From positions 72,400 to 136,399 of the forward strand of contig NZ_JBDOQU010000011.1 in NCBI RefSeq assembly GCF_039839375.1: DNA of 64,000 nt. Direction: 5' to 3'. The notes beneath the pieces are model-generated. The model saw only the letters and a program-made list of their open reading frames with translations. It did not search any database and was not told the origin of the DNA. Each line of letters starts with the position of its first letter. Within the stretch, counting starts at the first letter, position 1. This document shows positions 8,241 through 16,951 of this stretch, piece after piece. The translations under genes were made by a program, and so were the position numbers. The stretch is from JBDOQU01 sp039839375. Lineage in GTDB: Bacteria; Pseudomonadota; Alphaproteobacteria; DSM-16000; Inquilinaceae.

Positions 8241-8366
8241 TGCGAGCTTCCGGCAAACTGGTTGTGGCGCGGCGCGGCGCTGGTTTATGGTCCGCCAGCC
8301 GGTTTTCCGGCTGCTGATTCCACCCATGGCGTGAACCGCGCAGAAGGGACCGCGTTGACCATCCGG

Positions 8367-8891
8367 ATGTCCGGACACCGCTTGAAGCGACCTATCGCCC
8401 GACGGCTCGCTCCCGCGCTGGCCATGGCCGCGATCCTTGTCGCGCCAGCGGTCTGGGCCCAGCCGGAATGGACCCCGCCCCTGCCGGAGTTGCGGCCCGA
8501 TCCGCAGGCCCTCGCGGCGCCTGAGCCGGTAGAACCGGAAGAGCAGGAGACGATCGGCACCCTGCCCGGCGGCGGCGGCTTCCGCATCGTCTATGTGCCG
8601 GGGGCGACGGCGATCGACGCGATGGGCGGCCGGCTTCTGACCGGCATCGCGGAGCGGATGATCAACGACGAGACGATCCGTCTCCAGATCCGGTCCTATG
8701 CGGGCTCCACCCCCGAGACGAGCGTGCGGGCGCGCCGGCTGTCTCTGGACCGGGCGATCGCCGTCAGGACGTTCCTCGTGGATCGGGGCGTGCGCAGCAC
8801 CCGCATCGACATCAGGGCGCTGGGCGATACAGCGCCGCAGCCGCCCGGCGATCGCGTCGACCTACTGCTGTCGGGCCCCCCGCCCGAATGA
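8367..8891 (+). CDS. OmpA-like periplasmic protein
   Basis: About 174 residues with a signal peptide (IARRLAPALAMAAILVAPAV, cleavage after WAQ), a proline-rich linker and a C-terminal OmpA-type peptidoglycan-binding fold at about residues 70-170. Family features include LTGIAERM, SVRARRLSLDRAIAVRTFL and RIDIRALG, the last like the RI.i.a.G signature. The start is uncertain: the ATG at 8367 and a TTG at 8355 are both possible, and longer versions would run through repeat sequence. It is 32 bases upstream of the MotA-like gene and probably cotranscribed, suggesting an accessory wall anchor for that complex. Confidence 0.75.
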   Translation: MSGHRLKRPIARRLAPALAMAAILVAPAVWAQPEWTPPLPELRPDPQALAAPEPVEPEEQETIGTLPGGGGFRIVYVPGATAIDAMGGRLLTGIAERMINDETIRLQIRSYAGSTPETSVRARRLSLDRAIAVRTFLVDRGVRSTRIDIRALGDTAPQPPGDRVDLLLSGPPPE

Positions 8892-8923
8892 CCGGCCGCA
8901 CCTGACAGGATAAGACGAACGCC

Positions 8924-10081
8924 ATGTTCCGACCGACCCGGTACCTGACCCGAATGAGCCTGTTCGTGATCGCCGTCCTGGTGGTCGCGGCGCTGCTGGC
9001 GCCGGCCCTGGCCGACGCGTTCATGTCCAATCCGGCGCTGAACGGCGTCATCCTGGCGGTGGCCGTGGTGGGGATCGTCTACATCTTCCGGTCGGTTCTC
9101 CATCTCAGGCCCGAGATGCAATGGCTGGAAGCCTATCAGGCGCAGCGGTCGGGCCGGCATACGGCGGCGGGCGTGCCGGAGCCCCGCCTGCTGGCCTCGC
9201 TGGCGCGGATGCTGGGCGACCGGCAGGGGCGGATATCCATGTCGGCGATGTCGATGCGGTCGGTGCTGGACGGCATCGAGGCGAGACTCCAGGAAGGGCG
9301 GGAAATCTCCCGCTACTTCGTCAGCCTGCTGATCTTCCTGGGGCTGCTGGGCACCTTCTGGGGGCTTCTGGAAACCATCGGATCCGTCGCCGGCGTGATC
9401 GGCGCGCTGGACATGCAGAGCGGCGACGCCTCCTCCATCTTCACCGGCCTCCGGGAGGGGTTGCAGGAACCACTAGCCGGAATGGGCACAGCCTTCTCCG
9501 CCTCGCTGTTCGGCCTGTCCAGCTCGCTCGCGCTCGGCTTTCTCGATCTTCAGGCGGGACAGGCGCAGAACCGGTTCTATAACGAGTTGGAGGACTGGCT
9601 GTCCGGCGCGGCCCGGCTGACCGGCGGCGGGCCGATCGGGGAAGGCGAAACCTCCGTCCCGGCCTATCTCCAGGGGCTGGTCGAGCAGACGGCCGAGAAT
9701 CTGGAAGCTCTCCAGCGCACCATGTCGCAGAACGAGGAAGGGCGGCGGCAGGCCAACCATTCGCTGACGCAGCTTACCGAGAGGCTGTCGACGCTGAGCG
9801 ACCAGATGCGCGCGGAGCAGACGCTGATGGTCAAGCTGGCGGAAAGCCAGATGGAGCTGAAGCCGGTGCTGATCCGGCTGTCCGACGCCGCAAGCCAGGG
9901 CGGGCTGGGGGTGGACGAGGCGACCCGCCAGCACATCCGCAGCCTGGACCTCTATGTCAGGCGGGTGCATGAGGAGCTGGGCGTCGGCCGCGACCAGACG
10001 GTCACGGAGATAAGGAGCGAGATCAAGCTTCTTGCCCGCACCATCGCCGCGCTGGCCGAAGAGCCCGCCCAGCCCCGGTGA
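8924..10081 (+). CDS. MotA/TolQ/ExbB-like inner-membrane proton channel
   Basis: The 385-residue protein has two N-terminal membrane segments (about residues 12-30 and 38-56). A core pair (about 125-150 and 182-206) includes LLIFLGLLGTFWGLLETIG and LAGMGTAFSASLFGLSSSLA, the conserved proton-pore helices of the MotA/TolQ/ExbB superfamily. The C-terminal about 130 residues are a cytoplasmic helical tail with heptad-like QLTERLSTLSDQM. It probably forms the pentameric part of a stator whose partner is the next gene. The unit sits among housekeeping genes, not flagellar or tol genes. Confidence 0.82.
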   Translation: MFRPTRYLTRMSLFVIAVLVVAALLAPALADAFMSNPALNGVILAVAVVGIVYIFRSVLHLRPEMQWLEAYQAQRSGRHTAAGVPEPRLLASLARMLGDRQGRISMSAMSMRSVLDGIEARLQEGREISRYFVSLLIFLGLLGTFWGLLETIGSVAGVIGALDMQSGDASSIFTGLREGLQEPLAGMGTAFSASLFGLSSSLALGFLDLQAGQAQNRFYNELEDWLSGAARLTGGGPIGEGETSVPAYLQGLVEQTAENLEALQRTMSQNEEGRRQANHSLTQLTERLSTLSDQMRAEQTLMVKLAESQMELKPVLIRLSDAASQGGLGVDEATRQHIRSLDLYVRRVHEELGVGRDQTVTEIRSEIKLLARTIAALAEEPAQPR

Positions 10082-10095
10082 CGGAATAGCATTCG

Positions 10096-11598
10096 ATGGC
10101 CATTTCAGCCCGCAGAGCGAACCGGACCGCCATCGACATATGGCCCGGCTATGTGGACGCGCTGTCGTCGCTGATCATGGTGGTGACCTTCACCCTCATG
10201 ATCTTCTTCGTCGCGCAGTTCTTCCTGACCAACACGATCACCGGCCAGGACCAGCGCCTCACCCAGTTGAATTCCCAGATCGCGGAATTGGCCGACCTGC
10301 TGGACCTGGAACGGTCGGCCAGTGAGGAGCTGGAGATCCGGTACGCGCAGCTTTCAGCCGACCTCCAGGCCGCCGTCGCGGAGCGCAACGCGCTGGGGCG
10401 GGAGCTGGATTCGGTGGCGGACGAACGCGACGCGCTATCAGCACGGCTTGCCGCCGCGATCGCGCGGGGTGATTCGATGGAGGCGGAGCAGGCTGAGCTG
10501 GACGCGCGGCTGGCCGACGCCTACACGAGCATCGAGGCCGACCGCGAGACGCTGGAGCTTCGCCTGTCGGAGATCGCGAGCCTGCAGAACGATATCCAGG
10601 CGCTTCGGGCCGTGCGGGAGGATCTGGAGCTTCAGGTCGCCGCCCTGGAGCGGTCCCGCCAGCTTGCGGAGGCGGAAGCCGCGGAGGAGACCGAGGCGCT
10701 GAGGGCGGAGCTGGAGCAGGCGCGCCAGGAGGCCGAGGCGGCGACGGTGGAGCTGCGGCTGAGCGAGGAGCAGCGGGACGCGCTGCTGGCCGACCTGACG
10801 GCCGCGCGGGACCGCTCCCAGGCGCTGGAGACTCAATTGAGCGACGCCGAGGAGAGGACGGCGCTGGCCCAGCGGGAGATCGATGAGCAGGACATCCGCA
10901 TCGAGGAGCTGGTCGCGGCCGTCGACACCACCGAAGCGGCGCTCGACGAGGAGATGGAGCTGACCTCGGAGCAGCAGGCGCAGGTGGCGCTGCTCAACGA
11001 CCAGATCGCCGCGCTGCGCGACCGGCTGGGGCGGGTGCAGGCGGCGCTGGAGGCGTCCGAGGCGGAGGTCGGCGACCAGGATATCGAGATCGCGAACCTG
11101 AACGCCCGGCTGAACCAGGCGCTGATCCGCCGCGTGGAGGAGCTGAACCGCTACCGTTCGGAATTCTTCGGGCGGCTGCGGGAGGTTCTGGGCGATCGCG
11201 AGGACATAAGGATCGTCGGCGACCGCTTCGTCTTCCAATCGGAGGTGCTGTTCCCCTCCGGCTCCGCGACGCTCCAGCCCGGCGGACGGGAGCGGCTGGC
11301 GGAACTGGCCGACGAGTTGATGAATCTCGCCGAGGAATTCCCCGAGGAGGTGGACTGGCTGTTGCGGGTCGACGGCCATACCGACCGGCGGCCGATCAGC
11401 ACGCCGGAATTCCGGTCGAACTGGGAGCTTTCGACCGCACGGGCGATCGAGGTCGTGCAGTTCCTGATCGACCAGGGCGTGCCGCCGGAAAGGCTGGCGG
11501 CGGCGGGCTTCGCGGACAACCAGCCGCTGGACCCCGCGAACACGCCGGAAGCCTATGAACGGAACCGGCGGATCGAGCTGCAACTGGACCAGCGGTAG
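10096..11598 (+). CDS. Coiled-coil MotB/OmpA-like stator protein
   Basis: The 500-residue protein has one N-terminal membrane helix with Asp21 at its start (GYVDALSSLIMVVTFTLMIF), equivalent to the proton-relay aspartate of MotB/TolR/ExbD. A predicted coiled coil of about 270 residues follows (about 55-330, very rich in E, A, L, R and Q). The C-terminal OmpA domain (about 370-497) contains LFPSGSATLQPGGRERLAELA, VDGHTDRRPI and ARAIEVVQFLIDQGVPPERL, which bind peptidoglycan. The long coil would span the periplasm, so proton flow through the upstream channel could transmit force to the wall. It starts 15 bases after that gene. Confidence 0.84.
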   Translation: MAISARRANRTAIDIWPGYVDALSSLIMVVTFTLMIFFVAQFFLTNTITGQDQRLTQLNSQIAELADLLDLERSASEELEIRYAQLSADLQAAVAERNALGRELDSVADERDALSARLAAAIARGDSMEAEQAELDARLADAYTSIEADRETLELRLSEIASLQNDIQALRAVREDLELQVAALERSRQLAEAEAAEETEALRAELEQARQEAEAATVELRLSEEQRDALLADLTAARDRSQALETQLSDAEERTALAQREIDEQDIRIEELVAAVDTTEAALDEEMELTSEQQAQVALLNDQIAALRDRLGRVQAALEASEAEVGDQDIEIANLNARLNQALIRRVEELNRYRSEFFGRLREVLGDREDIRIVGDRFVFQSEVLFPSGSATLQPGGRERLAELADELMNLAEEFPEEVDWLLRVDGHTDRRPISTPEFRSNWELSTARAIEVVQFLIDQGVPPERLAAAGFADNQPLDPANTPEAYERNRRIELQLDQR

Positions 11599-11718
11599 GC
11601 CGGCGACGGGTAGCGGCGTCAACCGGCCGTTATTGGCGAATGAAAGTCTCGATCAGCGCGCATTTGTAATCCGTCAGATCGCTTGCGCAATACCGATTGT
11701 TCGTATTTTATACAAATA

Positions 11719-11733
11719 GCCTCAATTTGAGGC
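11719..11733. promoter_or_regulatory. Perfect 15-base palindrome, candidate operator
   Basis: GCCTCAA-T-TTGAGGC is an exact 7-1-7 inverted repeat. It lies in an unusually AT-rich 229-base gap, about 95 bases upstream of the sensor-MFS operon and just after TATTTTATACAAAT. It is too tight for a transcription terminator (one-base loop, no T-run) and has the geometry of a dimeric repressor site. No regulator gene adjoins it. Confidence 0.4.
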
Positions 11734-11827
11734 ACGCGCCCTCCCCCCAGAGTCGCAACCGGACAGAATCACTGGCCACTGGACCGCTCACCTCCTCTCG
11801 AGTTGAGCTTTTAAGGGCGGGGTGGGA

Positions 11828-12601
11828 ATGGCGCTTTTCTGGCGCATCTGGGCAGCGGTTCTGATCGTCAATACCGCGGTGCTGGCGGTTTTCGTCGGTC
11901 TCGCCACGCTGCAATTCGATCAGATCCACTCAGCCCTGGCCGGGGAACGCCTGACGGTCCTGGCCGACCGAACGGTTGCGCCCTTCGCGACCGCCGCGCA
12001 AATCAACCTGCCGCTCTCGGCTGTTCGAAACGCCGCCGCCCTGTTGGAGCGCGCGCGGCAGACTGACGAACTCATCACCGCCATCCATGTGTTCGACGTC
12101 GAGGGGCGGACCATCCATTCAACCGAAGCGACGCCTCCCGCCACGATCCCGCCAGTCGCAATTGCCGCCTATAATCAAGCCGATGGCGCCCCGTGGCACC
12201 GGGAGACCGACAACGGCTTCCTCAGCGGCGTCGACATCGCCGGGCCCGCCGGCCGAAGCGCGGGCGGCATTGTCGTCGTTTACCCATCCAGGGAAAACAT
12301 CATCAACGTCCGGGCCATGGGCGCCGAACTGGCGATAGCCGCAATGGCGCTGCTGGGCGCGACCTCCATCCTCAGTGGCATTCTTCTGCGCCTCGGCCTG
12401 CGAAGGCAGCTTGCCGCCTTCGAATCCATCGACGAGGCCGTCGCGGATTTCGAAAGGGATTCATGGCGCAGCGCGGCCGCGAGGAGACGGTCGCCGAGCG
12501 CGCAGGAGAATGCCGGAGAGCTCCGCCTTCTGCTCGATGCGGCCGATCGGAAATACCGCGCGGTAGGGCGGGAAATGGCGGCCAGGGAGGCAGAGCGATG
12601 A
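11828..12601 (+). CDS. Two-TM periplasmic sensor protein without an output domain
   Basis: The 257-residue protein has a membrane segment at about residues 5-27 and a periplasmic domain of about 130 residues. That domain carries a PAS/Cache-like pattern: AIHVFDVEGRTIHSTEAT and GGIVVVYPSRENI. A second membrane segment lies at about 165-188 and a short charged helical tail ends at 257. This is the layout of a histidine-kinase or chemoreceptor input half, but no kinase, HAMP-plus-kinase, GGDEF or MCP domain follows. The start is the ATG at 11828. The stop overlaps the ATG of the sensor-MFS gene (ATGA), so the two are translationally coupled and probably form a complex. Confidence 0.75.
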   Translation: MALFWRIWAAVLIVNTAVLAVFVGLATLQFDQIHSALAGERLTVLADRTVAPFATAAQINLPLSAVRNAAALLERARQTDELITAIHVFDVEGRTIHSTEATPPATIPPVAIAAYNQADGAPWHRETDNGFLSGVDIAGPAGRSAGGIVVVYPSRENIINVRAMGAELAIAAMALLGATSILSGILLRLGLRRQLAAFESIDEAVADFERDSWRSAAARRRSPSAQENAGELRLLLDAADRKYRAVGREMAAREAER

Positions 12602-14673
12602 AGGCCCGCCCTGGCCCAATCAACCTGGCGGGAATGCGGGCGCGCCTGGTTGCGACGCTGACGGTTATCACAACCATGTCGGTCCTTGCCCTCGGGCTGG
12701 TGGCTATGATCGCCTTCGACCGCTCCGTGGAGCCCGAGGTAGCCAACAGGACCCGGCTCATCGGGACCATCGTCCGCAGCGATGTCGAACGCGGACTGGA
12801 ACTTGGAATCCCCCTCGAACGGCTGGAGGGGCTGAGCCAGCATCTGACGGAGACCTTGCGGAAATTCGCGGAGGTCGACCGCATTGCGATCAACACAGCC
12901 TCCGGATTGACGATCGCCGAGGTGCAGAGCCAGGAATCGCCTTCGTTCCTGCAACGGGCCGGTCTCGGTCAAGTGATCTCGGTCGGCAAGAACGCCTTCT
13001 CGTTGCCCATTCTGGATCGCAACCAACTGGTGGGATCGGTCATCGTCGAGGTCAACCCGCAATTCGTGGAGACGCGGCTGCGCGAGGTCTTTCTGGACAT
13101 CCTGGTCATCGCCCTCATCGCGATGGTGTTCGCCGTCGAGTTGGTGCTGGTGGTTACCATCGCCTCCGTTGGAAAACCCCTCGATCGCGTTCTTGGTCTT
13201 CTGGATGAGCAAGGCCAGGGCATCTTCCTGCATCGCATCCGGCCAAGTGGCCTTTCCGTCTTCCGTCGCACCGCCGTCAGGCTCAACGACCAGGCGAACG
13301 ATCTGGCGGAGCGGCTGGCCATGTTCCCCGACGCGGCACGCGCCCGGATGGTAAGTGACGCCGGCGTGAAAATCGCAGAGGGCCGGCCGGTGTGGCTCCG
13401 CCTCTCCGAATTCAACGACATCCGGCTGACACTGTTCTTCTTCTCGCTCGCGGCCGAGATCACCGCTTCATTCCTGCCCCTCTATTCCGGGACCGCCGCG
13501 CGGCCGGACTGGGTTTCGCCCGAACTGGCCGCCGCCGCCCCTCTCATGGTTTATCTTGTCGCGGTGGCGGCGCTGTCTCCGTTCGGCGGCCGCCTGGCGC
13601 GACGCTTCGGACCAAGGGTCCTGTTTCTGGCCGCTGTCCCGCCTACCGTGCTCGCCCTGGTGGGAATGGGGATGTCGGAGACCCTGTCTTCGATCACCGG
13701 CTGGCGCGCGCTGACCGGCGTGTCATACGCCGCGGCGACCATCGCCTGTCAGGAATATGCCTTCCGCGCCGCCAGGGACGGCGGCAGCGCACGTCCCGCC
13801 GGCGCCTTCATCGCGGTGATTTTCGGCGGCGTCTTCTGCGGCTCGGCGCTGGGCGGCGTAGTCGCGGGCCGCTTCGGATTCGAAGCTGCGCTTTACGTGG
13901 GCGCCAGTATCGCAATCCTGTCTGGAATCCTGGGGATGGTTTCAATGTCGGGCAGGGCCGGAGATCCGGCGACCGAGGCCCGCGTTCCGGCGAATTTCAC
14001 AAGTGGCGGTCGCGGTGGGCGGCCTTTGTTCCTGGCACTTCTTTTCGGGATCGTGGCGCCGATGAACGCATCGACGGCGATCTTCATCTGGTATCTCACG
14101 CCCATCATGCTCGCCGGCATGGGCTACGGCGCGTCGGACATCGCCCGCGTCGTGATGCTCTATTATTTCGCGGTGGTCCTTCTCGGTCCGACAGTCACCA
14201 GACTTTCCGACGGCAGGGTAGGACCGGCTGCCTTCATCATCATGGGCTCTGTCGTGTCCGGCCTGGCGCTCCTCTCCATCGGCATCTGGGAAGGGCTGTG
14301 GGCGGTCACGGTCTGCGTCGCGGGGCTTGGTCTGGGTCATACGCTGATCCGGGCGCCGCAATACGCGCTGGCGGTCAGACTGACGGGAGGTTCCTCCCGA
14401 AATCTTGGCGCGCTCCGCCTGGTCGAGCGATTGGGCGCACTGTCCGGCCTGACCTGTTGCGCGCTCTATCTTTCCGCCATCGGCGCGGAACCGGCGGTCG
14501 CCGGGCTGGGAATGATCATACTCACGGGCTCTGCAGCGTTCGCCATCGTCCATCTGGGGGGATGGCGGCGCTCGGCCCTGCTCAACATCACCACGAAGGA
14601 GGAAACCCATGTGGCGTTCAATGATAATCGCGATCGCCGCCCTGGCGAGTCTGGCCGGTTCCGCGTCCGCTGA
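12598..14673 (+). CDS. Periplasmic sensor domain fused to an MFS transporter
   Basis: The 691-residue protein begins with a membrane segment (about 13-35) and a Cache-like periplasmic domain (about 36-165, VDRIAINTASGLTIAEV, LPILDRNQLVGSVIVEV). A second membrane segment (about 168-192) and a HAMP-like cytoplasmic linker (about 193-265) follow. From about residue 270 to 665 there is a 12-helix MFS transporter with the loop 2-3 motif GGRLARRFGPRVLF. The sensor half is built like the upstream gene's product; the MFS takes the place of a signalling output. The last about 20 codons overlap the start of the binding-protein gene. Substrate and direction of transport are unknown. Confidence 0.8.
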   Translation: MKARPGPINLAGMRARLVATLTVITTMSVLALGLVAMIAFDRSVEPEVANRTRLIGTIVRSDVERGLELGIPLERLEGLSQHLTETLRKFAEVDRIAINTASGLTIAEVQSQESPSFLQRAGLGQVISVGKNAFSLPILDRNQLVGSVIVEVNPQFVETRLREVFLDILVIALIAMVFAVELVLVVTIASVGKPLDRVLGLLDEQGQGIFLHRIRPSGLSVFRRTAVRLNDQANDLAERLAMFPDAARARMVSDAGVKIAEGRPVWLRLSEFNDIRLTLFFFSLAAEITASFLPLYSGTAARPDWVSPELAAAAPLMVYLVAVAALSPFGGRLARRFGPRVLFLAAVPPTVLALVGMGMSETLSSITGWRALTGVSYAAATIACQEYAFRAARDGGSARPAGAFIAVIFGGVFCGSALGGVVAGRFGFEAALYVGASIAILSGILGMVSMSGRAGDPATEARVPANFTSGGRGGRPLFLALLFGIVAPMNASTAIFIWYLTPIMLAGMGYGASDIARVVMLYYFAVVLLGPTVTRLSDGRVGPAAFIIMGSVVSGLALLSIGIWEGLWAVTVCVAGLGLGHTLIRAPQYALAVRLTGGSSRNLGALRLVERLGALSGLTCCALYLSAIGAEPAVAGLGMIILTGSAAFAIVHLGGWRRSALLNITTKEETHVAFNDNRDRRPGESGRFRVR

Positions 14674-15601
14674 GGATTACAAAATCATGATCGTGACCTG
14701 GCGTGGATGCGAGGAAGCCTGCCAGGGCTTCAAGGATTACCTGGACGAGCAGGGCGTGCCGGCAGAATTCCTGATGCGGGACGCCGGTCAGCAGAAGGAG
14801 ACGATTCCCGGCTTCCTGGAAGATGCGAGAAACGCCGATGTCGACCTGATCCTGACCTGGGGCACAAGCGTCACGCGCGGGATCGCCGGAACCCTGGCGG
14901 ACCGGGACAACCCGACTTTCAACAACGATATCCCCCAGGTGTTCATGATCGTGGCCGACCCTGTCGGTTCGGGCATCGTCGAAAGCCTGGAACGAACCGG
15001 ACGGTCCAACATGACCGGCACCTACAACCGCATGCCCGAACAGGTGACCATTCAGACGATCCGCAGCTACCACCCGGAGTTCCAGCGGCTGGGAATGCTC
15101 TACAACGCCAACGAAAGAAACTCCGTCGTCAAACGTGACGAGATGGCCGAACTGGCCGAAGCAATGGATTTCGAACTGGTCGCCCTCGAACTGCCCCTCG
15201 GAGACGATGGCGCGCCGCGCCCCGGCGACATCGCCTCGATGGTGGCCCAACTGAAATCCGAGAAGGTCGATTTCATCTACCTTGGTTCGTCCTCGTTCCT
15301 TCTGGAGAATGGCTCCATATTCACCACCGCCGCCGTGGAAAACGGCATTCCGTTCCTCAGCCCCTATGAACAGCTTGTGCGAGACGCCGATGCGCTGATC
15401 TCCGTCGCCTCGCGCTATTATGATGTCGGCCGCCTCGCCGGCCGTCAGGCCGAGCGAATTCTCATAGGCGGAGCAAGCCCCGGCGATTTGCCGGTCCTCC
15501 GGATGACGGACTTCGCCGTGGTGATCAACCTCGCCGTCGCGGAGAAGCTGAACCTTTTCCCGCCGATGGATCTTCTGTATCTGGCGGAGACAGTAGATTA
15601 A
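14609..15601 (+). CDS. ABC_sub_bind-family periplasmic binding protein
   Basis: The 330-residue exported protein has a Sec signal peptide (MWRSMIIAIAALASLAGSASA) and no lipobox. The mature part matches the ABC_sub_bind (TrpX-like) family: MIVTWRGCEEACQGF, LILTWGTSVTRGIAGTL, QVFMIVADPVGSGIVESL, NMTGTYNRMP, DFIYLGSSSFLL and GRLAGRQAERILIGG. The family binds aromatic amino acids or related small ligands. A strong AAGGAGGA lies 5 bases before the ATG. No ABC permease or ATPase is nearby; instead it is overlapped by the sensor-MFS gene, suggesting it loads or informs those membrane proteins. Confidence 0.85.
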   Translation: MWRSMIIAIAALASLAGSASAEDYKIMIVTWRGCEEACQGFKDYLDEQGVPAEFLMRDAGQQKETIPGFLEDARNADVDLILTWGTSVTRGIAGTLADRDNPTFNNDIPQVFMIVADPVGSGIVESLERTGRSNMTGTYNRMPEQVTIQTIRSYHPEFQRLGMLYNANERNSVVKRDEMAELAEAMDFELVALELPLGDDGAPRPGDIASMVAQLKSEKVDFIYLGSSSFLLENGSIFTTAAVENGIPFLSPYEQLVRDADALISVASRYYDVGRLAGRQAERILIGGASPGDLPVLRMTDFAVVINLAVAEKLNLFPPMDLLYLAETVD

Positions 15602-15616
15602 CGGACTGACTTGGAC

Positions 15617-16930
15617 TCAGACGTAGCGGTTGACGATGTTCTCCAGCAGTTCCTGGCGGCCGGATTTCGGCGTCGGCCGGAGGTTTTCCTGTTCCGCATG
15701 GTCGGCGATGTCGGCCAGCGACTTGCCGCCGCCCATGATGTCACGCCCCAGCGGCCCGTCCCAGCCGGCGTACCGTTCATCCCGGAACCGGGCGAGATCG
15801 CCCTCTTCGATCATCTTCTCCGCCGCCAGGAGGCCGCGCGCCAGCGTATCCATGCCGCCGATATGGGCATAGAACAAATCTTCCGGATCAATTGATTGCC
15901 GCCTGATCTTGGCGTCGAAGTTGAAGCCGCCGGTGGTGAAGCCGCCGGCGTTCAGGATGTGATAGAGGGCGAGCGCCGCTTCGGCGGGATCGTTGGGGAA
16001 CTGGTCGGTGTCCCAGCCATTCTGCGGATCGCCCCGGTTGATGTCGAAGGAGCCCATCAGGTCGTTGGCGATCGCATAGACGATCTCATGCTCATAGGAA
16101 TGGCCGGCGAGCGTCGCGTGGTTGACCTCGATGTTCAGCTTCACCTCCCCCATCAGGTCGTATTTCTGAAGGAAGGCGTGGACGGTCGCGGAATCGTGGT
16201 CGTACTGGTGCTTGGTCGGCTCCATCGGCTTGGGCTCTATCAGGATCGCGCCCTTGAAGCCGATCTTGTGCTTGTGCTCGACGACCATGGAGAGGAAGCG
16301 GCCGAACTGGTCGACTTCCCGCTTCATGTCGGTGTTGAGGAGCGTGTCGTAACCCTCCCGGCCACCCCACAGAACGTAGTTCTCACCGTTCAGGCGGTGG
16401 GTGGTTTCCAGGATGTTGCGAACCTGGCCCGCGGCGAAGGCGAAGACCTCAGGATCGGGATTGGTTGCCGCCCCGGCCATGTAGCGCGGGTGGGAGAACA
16501 GATTGGCGGTCCCCCACAGCAGCCGAACGCCGGTCCGCGCGATCTCCGCCTCCATCAGACCGGCGATGCGGTCGAGGTTGCGGCGGCCCTCCGCCAGCGT
16601 GTCGCCCAGCGGCACGGCGTCGACATCGTGGAAGCAGTAGAAGGGCGCGCCCAGCTTCTCGAAGAACTCAAACGCCACCTTCAGCTTGGCTTCGGCATGG
16701 GAAAGGTCGTCGGCCGCCTGCCAGGGGCGGTCGAGCGTGCCGGCGCCGAACATGTCCGCGCCGGGCCAGCAGAAGCTGTGCCAGTAGGCCACGGCGACGC
16801 GCAGATGGTCCTCCATCCGCTTGCCCATGACCATGCGGTCGGGATCGTAGAAGCGGAAAGCCAGAGGATCGCGCGATTCCGGACCCTTGTAGGCGATCTT
16901 TTCGACATTGGGAAAGAAGGGGGTGCTCAT
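15617..16930 (-). CDS. xylA: Xylose isomerase
   Basis: The 437-residue TIM-barrel enzyme isomerises D-xylose to D-xylulose using two divalent metals. His101 and Asp104 lie in FYCFHDVDAVP at their canonical numbers. WGGREGYDTLLNTDM, EPKPMEPTKHQYD and NHATLAGHSYEHEI are the other signature blocks. The length is canonical for the long class II form. It is the last gene of the minus-strand xyl operon, 21 bases after xylB, and converges with the binding-protein gene with 15 bases between the stops. Confidence 0.97.
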   Translation of the reverse strand: MSTPFFPNVEKIAYKGPESRDPLAFRFYDPDRMVMGKRMEDHLRVAVAYWHSFCWPGADMFGAGTLDRPWQAADDLSHAEAKLKVAFEFFEKLGAPFYCFHDVDAVPLGDTLAEGRRNLDRIAGLMEAEIARTGVRLLWGTANLFSHPRYMAGAATNPDPEVFAFAAGQVRNILETTHRLNGENYVLWGGREGYDTLLNTDMKREVDQFGRFLSMVVEHKHKIGFKGAILIEPKPMEPTKHQYDHDSATVHAFLQKYDLMGEVKLNIEVNHATLAGHSYEHEIVYAIANDLMGSFDINRGDPQNGWDTDQFPNDPAEAALALYHILNAGGFTTGGFNFDAKIRRQSIDPEDLFYAHIGGMDTLARGLLAAEKMIEEGDLARFRDERYAGWDGPLGRDIMGGGKSLADIADHAEQENLRPTPKSGRQELLENIVNRYV

Positions 16931-16951
16931 GACAGCCTCGGTTGGGGGAGT

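Noticed and set aside
8073..8366. N-terminal extension of the OmpA-like protein
   Set aside because: The open frame upstream of 8355 is translated repeat sequence; the signal peptide begins only after 8367.
8924..11598. Zorya-type (ZorAB) phage defence
   Set aside because: A MotA-like channel with a MotB/OmpA partner resembles ZorAB, but no ZorC/D or ZorE gene follows and the neighbours are housekeeping genes. The long coil is on the MotB-like rather than the MotA-like protein.
11828..12601. Histidine kinase or chemoreceptor
   Set aside because: The protein ends about 70 residues after the second membrane segment with no H-box, ATPase or MCP signalling domain.
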